Part shown: positions 1-6,627 of the stretch, in pieces
Position numbering within the stretch: the stretch's first letter is position 1
How the letters are laid out: each line of letters opens with the position of its first letter
Source: an uncultured Lachnospiraceae bacterium
GTDB lineage: Bacteria > Bacillota > Clostridia > Lachnospirales > Lachnospiraceae
DNA: 64,000 nt
Assembly: GCA_902760755.1 (NCBI GenBank)
Contig: CACWHK010000002.1
Location: 1 to 64,000, forward strand
Direction of reading: 5' to 3'
The notes under the pieces: model-generated
What the model was told of the DNA's origin: nothing
What the model saw: only the letters and a program-made list of their open reading frames with translations
The model's database searches: none
Position numbers and translations under genes: made by a program

Positions 1-41
1 CGTTGCTTGCAATTCTGTTGCATTTCTGGAATGCGTCATTT

Positions 42-109
42 GGGGCACGAAAATGGTCGGCTTGAGCACGTGATTTTGACCGGAGATCTGCGTGCCCCGG
101 TGGGGCACG
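42..109. repeat. GGGGCACG repeats with a hairpin, possible IS21-like remnant
   Basis: GGGGCACG occurs at 42-49 and 102-109, and its complement CGTGCCCC at 91-98, so 91-109 is a perfect hairpin with 8-bp arms and a GGT loop. The motifs GGGGCACGAAAATGGTCGG and TGATTTTGACCGG nearby resemble the repeated ends of some IS21-family elements as I remember them, but no transposase gene is present. Stretch 1-489 has no convincing gene; besides this block it holds the 10-bp repeats at 161-210. Confidence 0.4.
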
Positions 110-160
110 GGTTCACAGAACTTCCGGGGGATAGCAGTGTAACTGCAAAAACTTTGCATC

Positions 161-210
161 ATTTTACAGTAATTTACAGTAAATTACAGCTTTTTACACT
201 TGTTTACACT
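161..210. repeat. Five tandem 10-bp iterons
   Basis: Five contiguous 10-bp units start at 161, 171, 181, 191 and 201. The first two are ATTTTACAGT and AATTTACAGT, the last two TTTTTACACT and TGTTTACACT; the consensus is WWWTTACASY. A 10-bp period puts every copy on the same face of the helix, which suits cooperative protein binding. A weak promoter (TTGTTT 200-205, TATGAT 223-228) overlaps the last unit. In a Tn916-like element such repeats could bind integrase, excisionase or a regulator; that role is inference. Confidence 0.6.
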
Positions 211-321
211 TGCCGTGTTTGATATGATTACAATGGGGAAAAAAAGAAGAGGCATCCTATTCTGATTCAGGGTGCAGCAAACGAGGTATAGATTATATTT
301 TTGATAATGAGGAGATTGATC

Positions 322-342
322 GAGAGATCGGTCTCTTTTTTT
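322..342 (+). terminator. Possible weak intrinsic terminator
   Basis: GAGA 322-325 pairs with TCTC 332-335 and is followed by seven T residues (336-342). The stem is only 4 bp, so this is weak. A second hairpin, CTCTTTTTT / AAAAAAGAG, starts in the T tract. It lies upstream of xis. Confidence 0.25.
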
Positions 343-489
343 GCGCAAAAAAGAGCCGGTACGGATAAAAATAATTTTAGATGGAAGGTTTAAAATGGCG
401 TGTTTTTTTTGACTGGGATGTGAGAGGAATGTCCGAAACATGAGAAAGGGATTGTTCTTCATCATAAGAAGGAAGGGGGGAGTTGGCTT

Positions 490-735
490 ATGAACGAAAA
501 AGTCGAGCTTGTTGTGGCAGATGGAAAAGAAAGATCAAAGGAGATTTTTGTCCCGATCAAGGATAAAGTTACCCTCACCATAAGGGAGGCTGCAGAGTAT
601 TCCAATATCGGGATAAACAAGCTGGAAACGCTTCTAAGGATGCCGAGGTGTCCTTTTGTTCTCTATGTCGGGAAGAAAAAACTGGTGAAACGCAGGGAGT
701 TTGAAAAATTTCTGTCCGAAAACATCCAGATTTGA
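490..735 (+). CDS. xis: Tn916-type excisionase (Xis)
   Basis: A protein of 81 residues matching the excisionase family of Tn916-like conjugative elements. It has a winged-helix-like segment around LTIREAAEYSNIGINKLETL (residues 29-48), followed by a basic segment ending VGKKKLVKRREFEKFL, as in small MerR-like DNA-bending factors. Xis binds near the element ends and steers the adjacent integrase toward excision. The ATG follows a GGAAGGGGGG run about ten bases upstream. The int gene starts 118 bp downstream with its own promoter. Codon use is more AT-rich than the chromosome to the right, in line with transfer. Confidence 0.85.
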   Translation: MNEKVELVVADGKERSKEIFVPIKDKVTLTIREAAEYSNIGINKLETLLRMPRCPFVLYVGKKKLVKRREFEKFLSENIQI

Positions 736-774
736 TTCAGTCTGACGGTGGGAAAAAGGTGTTATTTTTTTCAA

Positions 775-803
775 TTGAATTAGAAGCCCCTTTGTAGTAC
801 AAT
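775..803 (+). promoter_or_regulatory. Promoter of int
   Basis: TTGAAT (775-780) and TACAAT (798-803) are separated by 17 bp, giving a start near 810 and a leader of about 43 nt before the int ATG. An inverted repeat, 782-790 with 819-827, brackets the -10 box. Confidence 0.6.
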
Positions 804-827
804 ATACTCTGCTATTTTGGGGCTTCT
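782..827. repeat. Inverted repeat around the int -10 box
   Basis: AGAAGCCCC at 782-790 is exactly complementary to GGGGCTTCT at 819-827, with 28 bp between them that contain the -10 box and probable start site. It may be an operator with two half-sites or a fold-back structure near the 5' end of the int mRNA. It lacks a T tract close enough to be a normal terminator for int. Confidence 0.5.
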
Positions 828-852
828 TGCTGTTAAAGAAAGGAGCCGTCAA

Positions 853-1983
853 ATGGGAAAAGACCTTAGAGGTAAAGAACTGGGCGTTGGTATTGTCCAA
901 CAGACGGACGGGCTTTATGTGGCACGCTTTACGGATAGATACGGAAAACGCCAAACAAAACGTTTCAAGAAGTTACAGGAATGCAGACAGTGGATTGCTG
1001 ATGCAACCTATATTGATGAACATACTGACATTGAAAATGCTCCTGATATGATAGTGGAGTCCTGGTATGAATACTGGATTAGTATTAAGAAGAAGTCTGT
1101 AAGGCCTAACACTGTCAGGAACTATACGGAACGGTATAAGAAAAATATCCGTAAGGTGATCGGAAATAAGCTTCTATCGGAAGTAAAGCCAATCCACTGT
1201 CAAAGGATTTTTTCTGAGATGGCTGATGAAGGTTACAGGACATCTACTATTTATCAGACTCGTATCGCGCTTTTCAATATGCTTGAATTTGCAAAGGAAA
1301 ATGACGTGATTCTCACTAATCCGTGTAAGAAATCGGTAAGGAGCGATATGGGGTTGCCCTCAGAGAAAAAGGAAGCGCTTACGATAGCTGATCAGAAAGC
1401 TTTTCTTGAAGGGGTAAAAGGGCAGAGCTATGAGAATCAGTTTAGGTTTGTGCTGCAGACTGGTCTGCGTACCGGAGAGCTGGTAGGTCTCAAATGGGAT
1501 GATGTTGATTTTGAGAAAAGAACATTAACAATTCGAAGATCGACGGAATATCGGCATGCGGTTGGCGAATGGAGGGAGGGACCTCCAAAGAGTAAATCGG
1601 GGTATAGAACGATCCCTTTGACCGACGAAGCTTTACGGATCCTGAAAGCTCAGAGAGAAAAGAACAGCAAAATCAAAGTGATCTCAATGGAATGGAGAGA
1701 TCAGGTGTTCCTTTGCAAAAAGGGAGAGCCTGTTAAAAACAGTACTTACGATACAACCCTTTATAAGATCTGCGATAAAGTGGGAATCAGGCATTTCGCA
1801 ATGCATGTGCTGCGCCACACATTTGCGACCAGATGCATAGAGGGTGGAATGCTGCCGAAGACATTGCAGAAGATTCTGGGACATTCGAATATTGGGATTA
1901 CCATGAACTTGTATGTTCACATCACCGAAGAGGAGAAAAAGAAGGAAATCGACCTTGTGGCAAACGCGCTTAATGTAGGTTAA
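853..1983 (+). CDS. int: Tyrosine recombinase, Tn916-like integrase
   Basis: Site-specific recombinase for integration and excision of the mobile element, 376 residues. The N-terminal part has an arm-site binding region (GKDLRGKELGVGIVQQTDG...), then a SAM-like core-binding domain (about residues 65-155). The catalytic domain has Arg206 (TGLRTGEL), His318-Arg321 (HVLRHTF), the LGHSNI motif and nucleophile Tyr354 (MNLYVHI). The ATG at 853 is chosen over the upstream TTG at 817 because AAAGAAAGGAG sits just before it. It lies at the right end of the element next to chromosomal ychF, so the rest of the element should be left of the window. Confidence 0.92.
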   Translation: MGKDLRGKELGVGIVQQTDGLYVARFTDRYGKRQTKRFKKLQECRQWIADATYIDEHTDIENAPDMIVESWYEYWISIKKKSVRPNTVRNYTERYKKNIRKVIGNKLLSEVKPIHCQRIFSEMADEGYRTSTIYQTRIALFNMLEFAKENDVILTNPCKKSVRSDMGLPSEKKEALTIADQKAFLEGVKGQSYENQFRFVLQTGLRTGELVGLKWDDVDFEKRTLTIRRSTEYRHAVGEWREGPPKSKSGYRTIPLTDEALRILKAQREKNSKIKVISMEWRDQVFLCKKGEPVKNSTYDTTLYKICDKVGIRHFAMHVLRHTFATRCIEGGMLPKTLQKILGHSNIGITMNLYVHITEEEKKKEIDLVANALNVG

Positions 1984-2016
1984 GTGAAAAAATGATTATC
2001 TATGTGCTCATACGCG

Positions 2017-2038
2017 ATTGGTACACTAATTGGTACAC
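2017..2038. repeat. Tandem ATTGGTACAC repeat near the element end
   Basis: ATTGGTACAC occurs at 2017-2026 and again at 2029-2038, a 12-bp period, in the 118-bp gap between int and ychF. Repeats like this beside int genes are commonly arm-type integrase sites next to the recombination point. The exact crossover cannot be located without the other end of the element or an empty site. Confidence 0.45.
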
Positions 2039-2101
2039 CAGCAATGAGCAAAGCGCGGAAAGCCCTTAAAATAAAGGAAAATCAAAGGAGATAAAGCATA
2101 T

Positions 2102-3199
2102 ATGAAACTAGGTATCGTAGGTTTACCGAACGTTGGGAAAAGTACCCTCTTTAATTCACTGACCAAGGCGGGAGCAGAGTCGGCAAACTATCCGTTCTGC
2201 ACCATTGACCCGAATGTGGGGATCGTGGCAGTTCCGGACAAGCGCCTGGATGTGCTGACGAAGATGTATGATTCGGCAAAGACCACGCCGGCAGTGATCG
2301 AGTTCGTGGACATCGCAGGTCTGGTGAAGGGTGCGTCCAAGGGCGAAGGCCTGGGCAACCAGTTCCTGGCCAATATCCGTGAGACGGATGCCATCGTCCA
2401 TGTGGTTCGCTGCTTCGAGGATGATGATGTGATCCATGTGGAGGGTTCGGTGGATCCGATCCGTGATATCGAGACCATCAACGTGGAGCTGATCTTTGCA
2501 GATCTTGAGGTGCTGGAGCGCCGTATGTCGAAGCAGATCCGCGTTGCTCGGAACGATAAGACCGCAGCTAAGGAAGTGGAGATGCTGGAGCGTCTGAAGG
2601 AGCACCTGGAGGCTGGCAAGCTGGCCATCAGCTTCGAGACACAGGACGAGGATGAGGAGGCTTACTTCAAGGAGTATAATCTGCTCACCGCAAAGCCGGT
2701 GATCTTTGCCGCAAATGTGGCAGAGGACGATATGGCAGACGACGGTGCGTCAAATGACTTCGTAAAGCGTGTACGTGAGTTCGCAGCGGAGAATCACAGC
2801 GAGGTGTTCACCATTTCCGCAAAGATGGAAGAGGAGATCGCAGAGCTGGATGATGAGGAGAAGGCAGAGTTCCTTGCGGATCTGGGACTTTCCGAGTCCG
2901 GTCTGGACAAGCTGATCCGTGCCAGCTACAATCTGCTGGGTCTTATCAGTTATCTTACTGCCGGACCTACCGAGTCCAGAGCCTGGACCATCACGAAGGG
3001 GACAAAGGCTCCTCAGGCAGCGGGAAAGATCCACTCCGACTTCGAGCGGGGCTTCATCAAGGCAGAGGTGATCGCATATGATGACCTGATCAGCTCCGGC
3101 AGCATGGCAGCTGCCAAGGAGAAGGGCCTTGTCCGCCAGGAGGGTAAGGAATATGTAATGAAGGACGGCGATGTCGTACTCTTCAAGTTCAACGTCTGA
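2102..3199 (+). CDS. ychF: Redox-regulated ATPase YchF (Obg family)
   Basis: Ribosome-associated P-loop NTPase of the Obg/OLA1 family, 365 residues, the usual length. The protein opens with the G1 motif GLPNVGKST; the G3 equivalent is [20 protein letters not shown]; a coiled-coil insert follows and a TGS domain ends the protein ([18 protein letters not shown] ... VVLFKFNV). YchF binds ATP rather than GTP because it lacks the standard NKxD motif. The ATG has AAAGGAG 10 bases upstream. It is the first ordinary chromosomal gene after the mobile-element end and is GC-richer than int. Confidence 0.97.
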   Translation: MKLGIVGLPNVGKSTLFNSLTKAGAESANYPFCTIDPNVGIVAVPDKRLDVLTKMYDSAKTTPAVIEFVDIAGLVKGASKGEGLGNQFLANIRETDAIVHVVRCFEDDDVIHVEGSVDPIRDIETINVELIFADLEVLERRMSKQIRVARNDKTAAKEVEMLERLKEHLEAGKLAISFETQDEDEEAYFKEYNLLTAKPVIFAANVAEDDMADDGASNDFVKRVREFAAENHSEVFTISAKMEEEIAELDDEEKAEFLADLGLSESGLDKLIRASYNLLGLISYLTAGPTESRAWTITKGTKAPQAAGKIHSDFERGFIKAEVIAYDDLISSGSMAAAKEKGLVRQEGKEYVMKDGDVVLFKFNV

Positions 3200-3219
3200 G
3201 CATAGATGGATAGACAGGC

Positions 3220-3250
3220 GTCATTCCGAGCACGAAGTGCGAAGAATCTC
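3220..3250. repeat. GTCATTCCGAGC-type dispersed repeat
   Basis: GTCATTCCGAGCACGAAGTG continues into CGAAGAATCTC in the ychF-lgt gap. A related copy, GTCATTCTGAACGAAGTGAG, is at 19450-19469. Both carry a short palindrome around CGAAG. Sequences of the GTCATTCTGAGCGAAG kind are widespread intergenic repeats; function is not established here. Confidence 0.55.
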
Positions 3251-3273
3251 TATACATAGGAGCATAGATACAC

Positions 3274-4398
3274 ATGAACGGAATCTACTTCCCGGGGCTT
3301 GGGATCTCCCTCCCGAATGTTCCCGACGGGTTTAAGATCTTCGGCGTGGAGATCAAGTTCTACGGGCTGATCATAGCCATCGGCTTCGTGATCGCCCTGA
3401 AGATCGCCATGAGTCAGGCAGAACGGACCGGACTTACGGAGGATAATTATATCGACTATTTCCTGTGGATGATCATTCCGACGATCCTGGGAGCGCGAAT
3501 CTACTATATTCTTTTCAATCTGAAGGAATATGTGGGCGAGGGGATCAGCTTCGGAGAATCTCTCCGAAGAATGATCGACATCCGGAACGGCGGACTTGCG
3601 ATCTACGGCGGTATCATCGCAGGCGTGCTGGTTTCCTGGATCTTTGCGAAAAAGAAGAAGATATACCTGCCGCAGTTTGCGGATAACATCACCTACGGTA
3701 TCCTGATCGGTCAGATCATGGGACGCTGGGGGAATTTCTTCAACCGTGAAGTCTTCGGAACCTATACGAATTCCTTTATCCGGATGGGTATCCCGGTGGA
3801 CTATTACAAGTCAAGGGGCTCCCTTTCCTACATGCAGAGCTCCGGGATCATCACGGATGAGATGATGAACAACACGGAGATCATCAACGGACAGGAGTGT
3901 ATCACTGTAGTGCCTTCCTTCTTATTGGAAGGACTCTGGAATCTGGGTATCCTTCTTTTCCTCTTCTGGTATCGGAAGCGGAAGAAGTTCGACGGTGAGC
4001 TTTCCATGATCTATATCCTGGGCTACGGTATCGGACGGTTCCTGATCGAGGGTAACCGTACGGACTCCCTGATGATCGGCCCATTAAAGGTAAGCCAGGT
4101 GGTTGCGCTGCTCTGTGTGATCACATCCCTTGCGGTTCTGATCCGTAACTATCTGAAGATTCGTGCCGGCCATATCCCGCAGTGCCATCGTCCCATCTCC
4201 AGGGCAGAGGCAAAAGCGCTGAAGGCTGCAAGAAAAGCAGAAGAGGCAAAGCAGGAGAAACAGGCGAAGCAGAAGAAAGAAAATGCACAACACGAAACGG
4301 ACACCTCTGTGGAGGAGAGTGGAGGGGATCCGCCGGAGGAAGAAGCTCCCGAAAACCCCGTGGAGGGAAGTGGAGAGTCCGGGGAAGACGAAATCTAA
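3274..4398 (+). CDS. lgt: Prolipoprotein diacylglyceryl transferase
   Basis: Integral membrane enzyme that moves diacylglycerol from phosphatidylglycerol to the lipobox cysteine of prolipoproteins, the first step of lipoprotein maturation. It is 374 residues, longer than the usual 260-300. The Lgt signature GRWGNFFNREVFG starts at residue 150, the NGGLAIYGG motif precedes it, and GRFLIEGNRTDS lies near the last membrane segments. The extra length is a cytoplasmic tail of about 75 residues, first Lys/Ala/Glu-rich (KAARKAEEAKQEKQAKQKK) and then acidic with Pro and Gly. The start is supported by TAGGAG 10 bases upstream. A lipoprotein substrate is encoded at 50169. A terminator follows at 4436. 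Confidence 0.96.
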   Translation: MNGIYFPGLGISLPNVPDGFKIFGVEIKFYGLIIAIGFVIALKIAMSQAERTGLTEDNYIDYFLWMIIPTILGARIYYILFNLKEYVGEGISFGESLRRMIDIRNGGLAIYGGIIAGVLVSWIFAKKKKIYLPQFADNITYGILIGQIMGRWGNFFNREVFGTYTNSFIRMGIPVDYYKSRGSLSYMQSSGIITDEMMNNTEIINGQECITVVPSFLLEGLWNLGILLFLFWYRKRKKFDGELSMIYILGYGIGRFLIEGNRTDSLMIGPLKVSQVVALLCVITSLAVLIRNYLKIRAGHIPQCHRPISRAEAKALKAARKAEEAKQEKQAKQKKENAQHETDTSVEESGGDPPEEEAPENPVEGSGESGEDEI

Positions 4399-4435
4399 AT
4401 ATAGGGCGGGTTGATCGCTGACCGCAAGATATAGA

Positions 4436-4464
4436 AGAGCCACGAAAAACGTGGCTCTTTTTTT
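4436..4464 (+). terminator. Terminator after lgt
   Basis: AGAGCCACG 4436-4444 pairs with CGTGGCTCT 4450-4458 around an AAAAA loop and runs into a T tract ending at 4464. It is a classical intrinsic terminator separating lgt from the dcw promoter. Confidence 0.92.
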
Positions 4465-4542
4465 GTGCAATCCGACGATAATCCGCGAAAATCTTTGTCA
4501 ATCCTGCATGGAATTTTGTGAGTTTTTTCGAACACATAAAAC

Positions 4543-4571
4543 TTGCCAAGTCCCTTTTTTTACGGTATTAT
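4543..4571 (+). promoter_or_regulatory. Promoter of the mraZ/dcw operon
   Basis: TTGCCA (4543-4548) and TATTAT (4566-4571) are 17 bp apart, predicting a start near 4578. This follows the lgt terminator and precedes AGTGG boxes and mraZ, as expected for the main dcw promoter. Confidence 0.7.
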
Positions 4572-4579
4572 AGACACAT

Positions 4580-4625
4580 AGTGGCGGGAAATGGAGGAAT
4601 TATGCATCCAAAAACCACAAAGTGG
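4580..4625 (+). promoter_or_regulatory. Candidate MraZ-binding boxes
   Basis: AGTGG at 4580-4584, AATGG at 4590-4594 (10 bp apart, one helical turn) and AGTGG at 4621-4625 lie just downstream of the predicted start. MraZ proteins are known to bind tandem repeats with a TGG core upstream of their own gene. The third copy is 31 bp from the second, so the array is imperfect. Confidence 0.45.
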
Positions 4626-4666
4626 AGGGTTTTCCGCCGGAGATTTGTGAGGAAGGAGTCGGACCT

Positions 4667-5113
4667 GTGTCAAAGAACATGAAGGGAAAATATAACCACA
4701 GTGTGGATGGCAAGGGTCGTCTCATCATTCCCTCCAAGTTTCGCGACAGTCTCGGCAGCGAGTTCGTCATGACACTGGGCCTTGAGGACTGTATCTATCT
4801 TTACTCTCAGGAAGAGTGGGATAAGTTCACCGAACAGCTGAACCAGATCGGGAACTCCAAGGCGGACAACCGTATGCTGAAGCGGTACTTCCAGTCAAAT
4901 GCAGTGGACTGCAATATCGACAGTCAGGGCCGAACCGTGATCCCGGCAGATATGAGAGCAGATGTGGGGATCGATAAGGATGTGGTGATCGTCGGTAACG
5001 GCGAGAAGGCTGAGGTGTGGAGCCTTGCGGCATGGTCGGATACGAAGATGGACTCCAAGGAGACCAGAGAGCAGATCCGGGCTATGCTGGAGAACTCCGA
5101 GATAGACTTCTAA
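4667..5113 (+). CDS. mraZ: Transcriptional regulator MraZ
   Basis: DNA-binding regulator of the division and cell-wall cluster, made of two SpoVT/AbrB-like halves. The first contains GKGRLIIPSKFRDSL, the second SQGRTVIPADMRADVG, which are the duplicated MraZ signatures. From the GTG at 4667 the protein has 148 residues, near the family's usual 143. That GTG is preferred because GGAAGGAG lies 7 bases upstream; a TTG-type start further upstream would add 15 unconserved residues, and ATG 4679 lies too far from the ribosome site. It is first in the operon and probably represses it through the AGTGG boxes upstream. Confidence 0.95.
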   Translation: MSKNMKGKYNHSVDGKGRLIIPSKFRDSLGSEFVMTLGLEDCIYLYSQEEWDKFTEQLNQIGNSKADNRMLKRYFQSNAVDCNIDSQGRTVIPADMRADVGIDKDVVIVGNGEKAEVWSLAAWSDTKMDSKETREQIRAMLENSEIDF

Positions 5114-5137
5114 TCTTTATAAGAAGGATGTGCTGTT

Positions 5138-6070
5138 ATGGAATTCCATCATGTACCGATCCTGCTGGAAAGCGTACTGGATCAGCTGATGATTCGCCCG
5201 GACGGGATCTATATGGATGGAACGGTTGGAGGCGCGGGACACTCCTCGGAGATCTTAAAGCGTCTTACCACCGGGAGACTGATCTGTCTGGATCAGGACC
5301 GTACGGCAGTGGATACGGCGAGAGAGCGGCTTTCAGCCATCTCGGACAGAGCTTCCGTTGTGAAGACCAATTATGTGAATTTTGATACGGTGCTGGATGA
5401 CCTCGGGGTTGACCGCCTGGACGGGATCCTTCTGGATCTCGGGGTTTCCTCCTACCAGCTGGATAACGGAGAACGTGGTTTCTCCTACCGGATGGACGCA
5501 CCGCTGGACATGCGGATGGATCAGGACAGTCCTGAAACAGCCCGCGATATCGTAAATAACTACAGTGAGGCAGATCTCACACGGATCCTTCGGGATTACG
5601 GAGAAGAGCCCTTTGCAAGGCAGATCGCCAGAAACATCTGCAAGAGCAGGGAAGCAAAGGAGATCAGCACCACATTTGAATTAAATGAGCTTATCAGGTC
5701 CTCCATTCCCGCCCGCGCCAGGCGGAATGGAGGGCACCCCTCCAAACAGACCTTTCAGGCGCTTCGGATCGCACTCAACCGGGAGCTGCAGGTGCTGGAG
5801 GATTCTATCGATCGGATGATAGAGAGACTTTCTTCGGGAGGAAGGCTCTGCATCATCACCTTCCATTCACTGGAAGACCGGATCGTAAAACAGGCGATGA
5901 AGAGGGCAGAGAACCCGTGCACCTGCCCGCCGGATTTCCCGGTCTGTGTCTGCGGTAAGGTTCCGCTGGGACGCGTGGTCACAAGGAAGCCGATCCTTCC
6001 GGATGAGAGGGAGCAGGAGGAGAATCCGAGATCCAAGAGTGCAAAGCTGCGGGTATTTGAGAAAAAGTAA
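5138..6070 (+). CDS. rsmH: 16S rRNA (cytosine-1402-N4) methyltransferase RsmH
   Basis: S-adenosylmethionine-dependent enzyme (formerly MraW) that methylates N4 of C1402 in 16S rRNA. Length 310 residues is typical. The family start [12 protein letters not shown] is followed by the SAM-binding GTVGGAGHS, the [12 protein letters not shown] motif, and near the end [13 protein letters not shown] and the Cys-rich [14 protein letters not shown] loop. The ATG follows AAGAAGGATG. It is 24 bp after mraZ and 15 bp before ftsL, so within the same operon. Confidence 0.97.
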   Translation: MEFHHVPILLESVLDQLMIRPDGIYMDGTVGGAGHSSEILKRLTTGRLICLDQDRTAVDTARERLSAISDRASVVKTNYVNFDTVLDDLGVDRLDGILLDLGVSSYQLDNGERGFSYRMDAPLDMRMDQDSPETARDIVNNYSEADLTRILRDYGEEPFARQIARNICKSREAKEISTTFELNELIRSSIPARARRNGGHPSKQTFQALRIALNRELQVLEDSIDRMIERLSSGGRLCIITFHSLEDRIVKQAMKRAENPCTCPPDFPVCVCGKVPLGRVVTRKPILPDEREQEENPRSKSAKLRVFEKK

Positions 6071-6085
6071 AAGGGGAGAGGTTCG

Positions 6086-6577
6086 TTGGCAAGAGAGAAT
6101 AATATCCGAAATATGTATTATCTGGACGGAAGTACGGTTCGGAAGATTCAGGCAGAGCCTGCTCCGAGGAAGCAGCGTCCTGCCGAGACACCAAAGAAGA
6201 AACGGCAGTCCTATACGTACCGCAAGGCAGCGGTCCGGGCAGAGAAGTCGCTGTATTTTGATAAAGGCTACGCATTCGTACTTACGGCAGCCGTCATCAT
6301 CATGATCATAAGCTGCTTCGTGATGCTCTCCATCCAGAGCAGAGTAAACGAGCAGGAGTGGAATATCGAGCAGATGCAGGAGCAGGCACAGCAGCTCGAG
6401 GCGAACAATATCGCACAGGAGGATGCACTGGAAAGCAAATATTCCCTGAACCAGATCTACGATGTTGCGACAAAGGAGCTTGGCATGGTATACTCCCAGA
6501 GGGGACAGATCGTATACTATGAAGGCGCAAATGAAGACTATGTAAAGCAGATGATGGATGTTCCTGAGGCAAAATAA
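6086..6577 (+). CDS. ftsL: FtsL-like divisome protein
   Basis: Small bitopic division protein of 163 residues. The N-terminal 65 residues are basic and cytoplasmic, one membrane segment follows (YAFVLTAAVIIMIISCFVML, about 68-87), and then an external coiled coil (VNEQEWNIEQMQEQAQQLEANN). This layout and its place between rsmH and a class B PBP identify it as FtsL, which bridges DivIB/FtsQ and DivIC/FtsB; sequence alone is too divergent for certainty. It starts with TTG at 6086 with AAAGGGGAGAGG 5 bases upstream. Confidence 0.82.
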   Translation: MARENNIRNMYYLDGSTVRKIQAEPAPRKQRPAETPKKKRQSYTYRKAAVRAEKSLYFDKGYAFVLTAAVIIMIISCFVMLSIQSRVNEQEWNIEQMQEQAQQLEANNIAQEDALESKYSLNQIYDVATKELGMVYSQRGQIVYYEGANEDYVKQMMDVPEAK

Positions 6578-6627
6578 TGTCTCAGGAACTCGCTTTGTGT
6601 TAAGACTTATATTTTAGGCATGAACAG

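Noticed and set aside
7..222. A 71-codon open frame at the window start
   Set aside because: It runs through the GGGGCACG palindrome and the 10-bp iterons, lacks a ribosome site and resembles no family.
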